Assembly (NCBI GenBank): GCA_035656095.1 | Contig: DASRTE010000038.1 | Span: 1 to 11,819 of the forward strand | From: DASRTE01 sp035656095 | GTDB lineage: Bacteria > Actinomycetota > Actinomycetes > Jiangellales > Jiangellaceae | DNA: 11,819 nt | Reading direction: 5' to 3' | Shown here: positions 6,802 through 11,819 of the stretch, in pieces | Position numbering within the stretch: the stretch's first letter is position 1 | Layout: each line of letters opens with the position of its first letter | Position numbers and translations under genes: made by a program | Notes under the pieces: model-generated | Seen by the model: only the letters and a program-made list of their open reading frames with translations | Database searches by the model: none | What the model was told of the DNA's origin: nothing

Positions 6802-7868
6802 CGGCGATGCGTGCCGTGGAGTTCGACCGATCCGTCGCCCTCCACGAGCTCGCCGACAATCCAGGTGGGTACGCCTCGCCCGGTCAGCAGGTCGACAGCT
6901 CTGTCCGCGGTACCGGACGAGACGACGGCGACCATGCCGACGCCCATGTTCAGGGTGCGCTCGAGCTCTGCCCGCTCGATTCGCCCGAGGCTCGCGACGA
7001 GGTCGAATACGGGCGGCGGTGTCCATGTGCCCCGGTCGATCCGCGCGGACAGGTGCGACGGCAGGACCCGGGCGAGGTTTGCCGCGAGCCCCCCGCCCGT
7101 GACATGAGCCATGGCGTGCACGTCGACGTCGTCCGCGCCTGCCAGTGCCAGGCAGTGCGGGGCATAGATGCGGGTTGGCGTGAGCAACTCCTCCCCCAGG
7201 GTGCGGCTCAGTTCGGGTACGTGGCGGTCCAGCTCCCAGCCGGCGATGTCGAAGACCACCCGGCGCACCAACGAGTACCCGTTGGAGTGCAGCCCCGACG
7301 CGGCCATCGCCACCACGACGTCGCCGGCGTCGACGCGGTCGGGCCCGAGCACGGCGTCGGCCTCGACCACTCCCGTGACGGCGCCCGCCAGGTCGTACTC
7401 GTCCGGCCCGAGCAGACCGGGGTGCTCGGCCGTCTCGCCACCGATGAGAGCACAACCCGCGGTCGTGCACGCCTGCGCTATGCCCTGGACGATCGCCGCG
7501 ATGCGCTCGGGGACCACCCGCCCGCAGGCGATGTAGTCGGTCATGAACAGGGGCTCCGCGCCGCACACGACGATGTCGTCGACGACCATGGCGACCAGGT
7601 CGATGCCGATCGTGTGATGGATCTCCAATCGCTGCGCGATGACGACCTTGGTGCCCACGCCGTCCGTGCTGGTCGCGAGCAACGGCCGCCGGTACGACGT
7701 CAGGGCGGACGCGTCGAACAGCCCGGCGAATCCGCCGATCCCGGCGACGACCTCCGGGCGGTAGGTCGTGGCGATCCATTCCTTCATCAGCTCGACGGCT
7801 CTGTCGCCGGCCTCGATGTCGACACCCGCGGCCGCGTACGTCCCCGTGATCGGATCGCCGCTCGCCAC
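6798..7868 (-). CDS. purM: Phosphoribosylformylglycinamidine cyclo-ligase (AIR synthetase)
   Basis: PurM converts FGAM and ATP to AIR, the fifth step of de novo purine synthesis, as a cytosolic dimer. The product has 356 residues, normal for the family. Visible motifs are YAAAGVDIEAGDRAV near the N-terminus, TDGVGTK (68-74), VDDIVVCGAEPLFMTDYIA (97-115), GGETAEHPG (143-151), SGLHSNGYSLVR (191-202) and AHVTGGG (254-260). The position usually Asn in NDIV is Asp here (VDDIV), a mild variation. The GTG start has no Shine-Dalgarno; TAACCT sits 6 nt before it, suggesting a leaderless mRNA. It lies 207 nt downstream of purF on the same strand, so it may also be reached by read-through. Its stop overlaps the convergent 117-aa gene by 4 nt. 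Confidence 0.96.
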   Translation of the reverse strand: MASGDPITGTYAAAGVDIEAGDRAVELMKEWIATTYRPEVVAGIGGFAGLFDASALTSYRRPLLATSTDGVGTKVVIAQRLEIHHTIGIDLVAMVVDDIVVCGAEPLFMTDYIACGRVVPERIAAIVQGIAQACTTAGCALIGGETAEHPGLLGPDEYDLAGAVTGVVEADAVLGPDRVDAGDVVVAMAASGLHSNGYSLVRRVVFDIAGWELDRHVPELSRTLGEELLTPTRIYAPHCLALAGADDVDVHAMAHVTGGGLAANLARVLPSHLSARIDRGTWTPPPVFDLVASLGRIERAELERTLNMGVGMVAVVSSGTADRAVDLLTGRGVPTWIVGELVEGDGSVELHGTHRR

Positions 7869-7874
7869 GGTGGA

Positions 7875-7880
7875 AGGTTA
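7875..7880 (-). promoter_or_regulatory. Candidate -10 element (TAACCT) for leaderless purM
   Basis: On the minus strand TAACCT is followed by TCCACC and then the GTG start. The hexamer fits TANNNT at a distance that would place the first transcribed base at or next to the start codon. No ribosome binding site precedes purM, which supports the reading. An overlapping GATAAC is an alternative hexamer. No -35 is clear. Confidence 0.45.
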
Positions 7881-7895
7881 TCCAGGCCATCACCT

Positions 7896-8080
7896 GTGGC
7901 GGGTTTGCCACGTCACGTCGCGGCCTGAGGCGTGCCTATCCCGCCACAAGACGGACGGAGGTGGCGGGTTGGCGGCACGGTGAACCGTCGCTACTCCGCC
8001 CGTTATGGCACGTTTGTGGAACGGCTCACCGTGCCACGCGGAGAAGGGGTGGGGTGTCGGGTTCGCTGAGCGGCCTCAGG
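7896..8080. repeat. Nested inverted repeats in the purF-purM spacer
   Basis: Three perfect inverted repeats nest here. CCTGAGGC (7924-7931) pairs with GCCTCAGG (8073-8080) and encloses two hairpins. The first is CCCGCCAC (7940-7947) with GTGGCGGG (7961-7968). The second is GGCACGGTGA (7974-7983) with TCACCGTGCC (8026-8035), extended after one mismatch by CCGT/ACGG. A second copy of GTGGCGGGTT at 7896-7905 directly repeats 7961-7970 and could compete for CCCGCCAC. A short GTGGC/GCCAC hairpin spans 7896-7911. In purF mRNA this would be a multibranched 3' structure before purM. It may terminate or process the purF transcript, attenuate purM, or bind a regulator; no known riboswitch class is recognised. 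Confidence 0.65.
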
Positions 8081-9662
8081 GGTGGCGCAGGGCGTCGAGG
8101 GCGCCGCCGCCGACGCCGGTAGAGACACCGTCGACGTCCACTCGGGGCGAGGTGTCGACGTTCACGCGTGTCGACGCTGCGGTCGCGGCCGAGATCGGCA
8201 GTTCGGTCTGCTCCAGGGCGTGCTTGCCCAGGTGCACGGACTCGGGCAGTTCGACCGGATACACACCGTCGAAGCACGCCCGGCACAGCTGGCTCATCGG
8301 GACCGTCGTGGCCTCGACCAGACCCTCGAGTGAGACGTAGCCCAGCGAATCGGCACCGATCGAGCGGCAGATCTCCTCGGTCGAGAGGCCGGTCGCGAGA
8401 AGCTCAGCTCGCGTGGGGAAGTCGATGCCGTAGAAGCACGGCCATGCGACAGGCGGGCTGGAGATGCGCACGTGGACCTCGCGGGCACCCGCCTCACGCA
8501 GCATCCGGACCAGCGCGCGCTGGGTGTTACCCCGCACGATGGAGTCGTCGACGACGACCAGGCGACGGCCGCCGACGATCTCCCGCAGCGGGTTGAGCTT
8601 GAGCCGGATCCCGAGCTGACGGATGGTCTGCGACGGCTGGATGAACGTCCGGCCGACGTAGGAGTTCTTGACCAGGCCGAGCCCGTACGGGATGCCCGAC
8701 TCCTCGGCGAACCCGACGGCGGCTGGGGTTCCGGACTCCGGGACGGGGATCACCAGGTCGGCCTCGACGGGGTGCTCCCGGGCGAGTCGGCGGCCCACGT
8801 CGACGCGGGTCGCATGAACCGAGCGGCCGCCGATGTGGGTGTCGGGCCGGGCCAGGTAGACGAACTCGAACAGGCACCCCTTGGGATCGGCCTCGGCGAA
8901 ACGGCGGGCGCGCAGGCCGGCCTCGTCGATAGCCACGAGCTCACCCGGCTCGATCTCGCGGACGAACGACGCACCAACGATGTCCAGCGCCGCCGTCTCG
9001 CTCGCCACCACCCAGCCACGCTCGAGCCGGCCCAGCACCAGGGGCCGGATTCCCTGCGGGTCGCGAGCCGCGTACAGCGTCGACTCGTCGGAGAAGATCA
9101 ACGAGAACGCGCCACGCAGGCTCTTCAGCACGTTGACGGCGGCCCGCTCGAGCGCCGTGTCGGGATCGGCTCCGAGCAGGGCCGTGACCAGAGCGGTGTC
9201 GGATGTGTTGCCGTAGCGCAACTCGCCGACCTGGGTGCCGACCTGCCGGCGGACCAGGTCGAGCAGCTCGGCGGTATTGGTGAGGTTGCCGTTGTGGGCC
9301 AGCGCGACGGTGCCCGTCGCGGTCGCGCCGAGGGTCGGCTGGGCATTCTCCCAGCGGCTGCCCCCCGTCGTGGAGTAGCGCGTGTGCCCCACGGCGACGT
9401 GGCCGACCAGCGAGTTGAGCGTGGACTCATCGAAGACCTGACTGACCAGGCCCATGTCCTTGTAGACGAGGATCTGCTGGTGGTTACCGACGGCGATGCC
9501 GGCGGACTCCTGACCACGGTGCTGGAGGGCGTAGAGCCCGAAGTACGTGAGCTTGGCCACCTCTTCGCCGGGCGCCCAGACGCCGAAGATGCCGCAAGCG
9601 TCCTGCGGGGCTCGGTCGTGTGGATCGGTCTCGTGCGTGAGCAGACCGTCACCGCGCGCCAC
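8076..9662 (-). CDS. purF: Amidophosphoribosyltransferase (glutamine PRPP amidotransferase)
   Basis: PurF transfers ammonia from glutamine to PRPP, the first committed step of purine synthesis. The product has 528 residues. A 22-residue propeptide precedes DACGIFGVW, so C23 becomes the N-terminal catalytic nucleophile after cleavage. The glutaminase domain shows LQHRGQESAG, GHTRYSTTG and AHNGNL; the PRPP loop is VVVDDSIVRGNT (369-380). C263, C409, C460 and C463 match the four ligands of the 4Fe-4S cluster in Bacillus-type PurF. The last residues ALDALRHP resemble the conserved mycobacterial-type tail. The GTG start lacks a Shine-Dalgarno and has TACACT 7 nt upstream, suggesting a leaderless transcript. 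Feedback by purine nucleotides is expected from the family. purM lies 207 nt downstream. Confidence 0.97.
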   Translation of the reverse strand: MARGDGLLTHETDPHDRAPQDACGIFGVWAPGEEVAKLTYFGLYALQHRGQESAGIAVGNHQQILVYKDMGLVSQVFDESTLNSLVGHVAVGHTRYSTTGGSRWENAQPTLGATATGTVALAHNGNLTNTAELLDLVRRQVGTQVGELRYGNTSDTALVTALLGADPDTALERAAVNVLKSLRGAFSLIFSDESTLYAARDPQGIRPLVLGRLERGWVVASETAALDIVGASFVREIEPGELVAIDEAGLRARRFAEADPKGCLFEFVYLARPDTHIGGRSVHATRVDVGRRLAREHPVEADLVIPVPESGTPAAVGFAEESGIPYGLGLVKNSYVGRTFIQPSQTIRQLGIRLKLNPLREIVGGRRLVVVDDSIVRGNTQRALVRMLREAGAREVHVRISSPPVAWPCFYGIDFPTRAELLATGLSTEEICRSIGADSLGYVSLEGLVEATTVPMSQLCRACFDGVYPVELPESVHLGKHALEQTELPISAATAASTRVNVDTSPRVDVDGVSTGVGGGALDALRHP

Positions 9663-9669
9663 GGACCCG

Positions 9670-9675
9670 AGTGTA
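9670..9675 (-). promoter_or_regulatory. Candidate -10 element (TACACT) for leaderless purF
   Basis: On the minus strand TACACT is followed by seven bases (CGGGTCC) and the GTG start. It fits TANNNT at the spacing expected if transcription begins at the start codon. It lies in the 65-nt gap after the dipeptidase gene, so purF probably has its own promoter. The -35 region is not clear; CACGTGG lies about 16 nt upstream. Confidence 0.5.
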
Positions 9676-9727
9676 CGGCGACGGGTACGACCACGTGACC
9701 GACGAGGGTCGTCCCTGACGGCGAGTT

Positions 9728-11065
9728 CTAGCGGCGGTTGGCGAGTCGATCGAGCAGCAGCGTCTCGGCGAGGCAGACCTTGGCGAACTGGCCGAGATGC
9801 AGACTCTCGTCGACGCCGTGAGCGCGTGAGTCAGGATCCTCGACGCCGGTGACGAGGATCGCCGCATCCGGGAAGGCGGCGGCGAACTCGGCGATGAACG
9901 GGACCGAACCGCCCAGCCCGATCTCCACCGGCGCCCGACCGAACGCTTCGGTGAACACGTCCCTGGCGGCGGCGTAAGCGGCGTTGTCGGTGTCGAGCTC
10001 GCACGGCGCGGCGAGGGAGCCCTCGGTGATCGTCACCTGCGCTCCGAACTCGGCGTGCGAGCGTAGGTGGCTGGTCAGCGCATCCATGGCTGCACGGGGA
10101 TCGTCGCCGGCGCCGAGGCGCAGGCTCACCTTCGCCCGGGCGGCGGGAACCAGCACGTTGGCCGCATCGGCGACGCGGGTCGCGTCGAGGGCGACCACGG
10201 ACAGCGCGGGACCGGTCCACAGCCGGTCGCCGAGGGAGCCGCTGCCGGACAGCCGGACCCCGTCGAGCACGCCCGCCTCGGCGCGGTAACGCGCCTCCGG
10301 GTAGTCGACCTCTTTCGCAGCACGACGGGCCAGTCCGGGCACCGCGACGTCGCCCTGCGCGTCGTGCAGCGTCGCCAGCAAACGACACAGGGAAGTCAAC
10401 GCGTCGATGACCGGGCCACCGAACATGCCCGAGTGCACGGCGTGGTCGAGGACGCGGATCTCGACGTAGCAGTCCACGAGGCCTCGCAGGCTCGTGGTCA
10501 GCGATGGAGTGTCGAGGGTCCAGTTGACCGAGTCGGCGACGACGATCGCATCCGCGACGAGCCTGTCGCCGTAGGTCTCGAGGAAACGCGCGAGCGTCGG
10601 AGAGCCGTCCTCCTCCTCGCCCTCCACGAACAGGGTGACCCCGACCGGCGGTCGGCCCGCGTGCGCCCGAAGGGCGGCGACGTGCGCCATGATGCCGGCC
10701 TTGTCATCGGCGGCACCCCTGCCGTAGAGGCGCCCGCCCCGTTCGGTCGGCTCGAACGGCGGACTGGTCCACTCGGCGACGTCACCGGTCGGCTGGACGT
10801 CATGGTGAGCGTAGAGAAGAACCATCGGCGCACCGTGCGGCGCCGGCCAGTGCGCGATCACCGCCGGCGCTCCGTCGGGAACGGAGGGGATCTCGACCTC
10901 GGCGGCGCCGCTGCCGCGCGCCAGGTCCGCCACGGCTTCCGCGGACGCCTGCACCTCGTCGGCCGCACCGGGGTCCATCTCGACGCTGGGGATCCGCACC
11001 AGCCGCTCGAGATCTGCCCGGACCGAAGGGAGGACGCGTTCGAGTGCGGCACGGAGATCGGTCAC
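9728..11065 (-). CDS. M20-family metallopeptidase (dipeptidase-like)
   Basis: The product has 445 residues. It is a cytosolic di-zinc peptidase of the M20 family that probably hydrolyses dipeptides or related amides. The first metal motif is LLYAHHDVQP (H87, D89), and the bridging Asp is D120 in GRGAADDKAG. The catalytic base and metal Glu are E151 and E152 in EGEEEDGSP; D178 in VVADSVNW is another ligand, and a C-terminal His lies in HGVDESLHLGQ. A dimerisation domain (VEIRVLDHAVHSGMFGG and onward) separates the two metal regions. No signal peptide is present. The GTG start at 11065 was chosen because family similarity begins with TDLRAALERVLP; a longer frame upstream is low-complexity and runs antisense to the sigma remnant. 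TAGAGT lies 8 nt before the start. The substrate cannot be predicted. Confidence 0.92.
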   Translation of the reverse strand: MTDLRAALERVLPSVRADLERLVRIPSVEMDPGAADEVQASAEAVADLARGSGAAEVEIPSVPDGAPAVIAHWPAPHGAPMVLLYAHHDVQPTGDVAEWTSPPFEPTERGGRLYGRGAADDKAGIMAHVAALRAHAGRPPVGVTLFVEGEEEDGSPTLARFLETYGDRLVADAIVVADSVNWTLDTPSLTTSLRGLVDCYVEIRVLDHAVHSGMFGGPVIDALTSLCRLLATLHDAQGDVAVPGLARRAAKEVDYPEARYRAEAGVLDGVRLSGSGSLGDRLWTGPALSVVALDATRVADAANVLVPAARAKVSLRLGAGDDPRAAMDALTSHLRSHAEFGAQVTITEGSLAAPCELDTDNAAYAAARDVFTEAFGRAPVEIGLGGSVPFIAEFAAAFPDAAILVTGVEDPDSRAHGVDESLHLGQFAKVCLAETLLLDRLANRR

Positions 11066-11073
11066 GCGGCCGG

Positions 11074-11079
11074 ACTCTA
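11074..11079 (-). promoter_or_regulatory. Candidate -10 element (TAGAGT) for the M20 peptidase gene
   Basis: On the minus strand TAGAGT is followed by eight bases (CCGGCCGC) and the GTG start, with no Shine-Dalgarno. The hexamer fits TANNNT and suggests a leaderless or nearly leaderless transcript. The 95-nt spacer to the divergent sigma remnant also has to contain that gene's former promoter, which I cannot identify. Confidence 0.45.
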
Positions 11080-11160
11080 GTCGCGCCCGCGCAGTTCCCT
11101 GGTGCCGCCCTCGATAGGACCACGGGATGCCGGCTCGAGCCGTCGCCGGCGGCTGGAACG

Positions 11161-11495
11161 ATGGTCTCGATGGACGGCATGGACACGCAGGGCGAGCCGG
11201 ATCATCTGGTGTCCGCCCGCGGAGGTGACGCGGCGGCCTTCGAGCGGCTGGTGGCCGGCTACTGGAATGAGCTGTACGCCCACTGCTACCGGATGCTCGG
11301 CTCGGTGCAGGATGCCGAGGACGCGGTCCAGGAGTCGTTGCTCGGTGCCTGGCGCGGCCTGGCCGGCTTCGAGGGTCGCAGCTCGCTGCGCGCGTGGCCC
11401 ACGACCGGGTGTTCGCCACGCCCTGGCGGCTGGTGCCGATCCGGGCGAACGGGCAGCTGGCCTTCGCCTGCTACCAGGGCGAGACGAGCAGTGAC
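11161..11495 (+). pseudogene. Remnant of an ECF sigma factor with SnoaL-like C-terminus
   Basis: The first 79 codons encode a normal sigma-70 region 2: LVSARGGDAAAFERLV, NELYAHCYRMLGSVQDAED, then AVQESLLGAWRGL and FEGRSSLRAW. Intact relatives continue with LYRIATN and region 4. Here the frame instead passes at about 11398 into unrelated sequence. In the neighbouring frame, from about 11400, one reads DRVFATPWRLVPIRANGQ and LAFACYQG, which resembles the far C-terminal SnoaL-like domain of the same sigma family (SigG/SigX5-type, TIGR02960). So roughly the middle 150-200 residues are missing, the join is out of frame, and the tail is cut where the convergent SCP gene ends. Candidate starts are ATG at 11161, 11170 or 11179. 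It is almost certainly non-functional as a sigma factor, unless the region 2 peptide is still made. Confidence 0.85.
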
Positions 11496-11507
11496 CGGCG
11501 GCACACA

Positions 11508-11819
11508 TCAGAAGAGGGGAAGGTAGGCCTTCAGGTCGGCGCGGTCGCCGCTGGCGAGGACGCGCGCCGCGGCCATGGCGTCGTCCCAGGTGATTCGGCC
11601 GGCGGCAAGGCGGAGCCAGGTGGCCGGATCGGTCTCGACGACGTTCGCCGGCGTGCCGCGCGTGTGACGCGGGCCCTGGATGCACTGCACGGCGGCATGG
11701 GGCGGAACCCGCACCTCGACGCTGCGCCCCGGTGCCCGTTCGGCAAGCGCCTCCACCAGGGTCCGGACCGCGAGGCGCTCGGCGTCCACGGGAACCCGCG
11801 GCGGATCGACACCCGGGAC
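11508..11819 (-). CDS. SCP_3-type sterol carrier family protein, 5' end outside the window
   Basis: The frame is open to the window edge and encodes at least 104 C-terminal residues. The blocks LVEALAERAPGRSVEVRVPP, AVQCIQGPRHTRGTPANVVE, TDPATWLRLAAGRITWDDAM and ASGDRADLKAYLPLF match the actinobacterial SCP-like family that sits beside purF (Rv0807-type in Mycobacterium, from memory). Proteins of this family carry an N-terminal stretch that is missing here, so an internal GTG at 11789 is probably not the start. The family has an SCP2-like lipid-binding fold, but its ligand and role are not established. The gene lies on the same strand as the dipeptidase and purF and is separated from them by the sigma-factor remnant, which may have inserted or decayed between former neighbours. 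Confidence 0.9.
   Translation of the reverse strand, partial: VPGVDPPRVPVDAERLAVRTLVEALAERAPGRSVEVRVPPHAAVQCIQGPRHTRGTPANVVETDPATWLRLAAGRITWDDAMAAARVLASGDRADLKAYLPLF

Noticed and set aside
7869..8075. A known riboswitch or tRNA in the purF-purM spacer
   Set aside because: The stems and loops do not match any class I recognise, and there is no cloverleaf with tRNA-like conserved loops. It is kept only as an unassigned structured repeat.
8472..9698. A 408-codon open frame on the plus strand opposite purF
   Set aside because: It is an antisense shadow of purF, in a compositionally biased frame, with no recognisable domain.
11066..11419. An N-terminal extension of the M20 peptidase up to 11419
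   Set aside because: It is Pro/Arg-rich, overlaps the sigma remnant antisense, and family similarity begins only at the GTG at 11065.
11161..11526. A functional short sigma factor of about 120 residues
   Set aside because: Region 4 is absent and the residues after about 79 are out-of-frame sequence. The original C-terminus is visible in another frame, so it is a pseudogene.

Overview
The window looks like chromosomal DNA from a very high-GC actinomycete. The evidence is the strong G/C bias at third codon positions, the many GTG starts, and several actinobacterial marker families: BldC, DUF3073, an actinobacterial SCP_3-type sterol carrier protein and an Fe-S type PurF. The order purF - purM - DUF3073 - valine dehydrogenase - bldC matches, from memory, the arrangement around bldC in Streptomyces. 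The SCP protein next to purF recalls Mycobacterium and its relatives. I cannot name a genus; a member of Pseudonocardiales or a nearby order would fit.

Layout by region. Bases 1-181 hold no convincing gene but contain a long imperfect inverted repeat. Bases 182-4334 are a five-gene minus-strand operon, in transcription order: DUF4129 membrane protein, conserved membrane protein of unknown function, MoxR-type AAA+ ATPase, DUF58 protein, small polytopic membrane protein. Three of its four junctions are 4-bp GTGA stop/start overlaps; the fourth has a 10-nt gap with its own ribosome binding site. Just upstream on the same strand is bldC (4398-4625), followed by a strong hairpin. A 320-bp divergent spacer with two dyads separates bldC from the plus-strand valine/leucine dehydrogenase gene, vdh (4946-6046). 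Two small plus-strand genes follow: DUF3073 (6189-6383) and a 117-aa conserved protein of unknown function (6448-6801). The latter meets purM tail to tail over a shared CTAG.

From 6798 to the right end the minus strand carries purM, a 207-nt spacer rich in inverted repeats, purF, an M20 dipeptidase and the 3' part of an SCP_3 gene cut by the window edge. On the plus strand, between the dipeptidase and SCP genes, lies the decayed remnant of an ECF sigma factor with a SnoaL-like C-terminal part.

How the genes work together. PurF and PurM catalyse the first and fifth steps of de novo IMP synthesis. Vdh feeds branched-chain amino acids into catabolism. BldC is a small developmental DNA-binding protein. 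The MoxR/DUF58/DUF4129 set probably forms a membrane-associated chaperone-like system for maturing envelope or secreted proteins; this is a family-level inference. Four genes (purF, purM, the dipeptidase and the 117-aa gene) share a TANNNT hexamer 6-8 nt before a GTG start, without a good Shine-Dalgarno, which suggests leaderless transcripts. I see no CRISPR array, tRNA, rRNA or insertion sequence. The most unusual items are the sigma-factor remnant, the nested inverted repeats between purF and purM, and the leaderless-start pattern.
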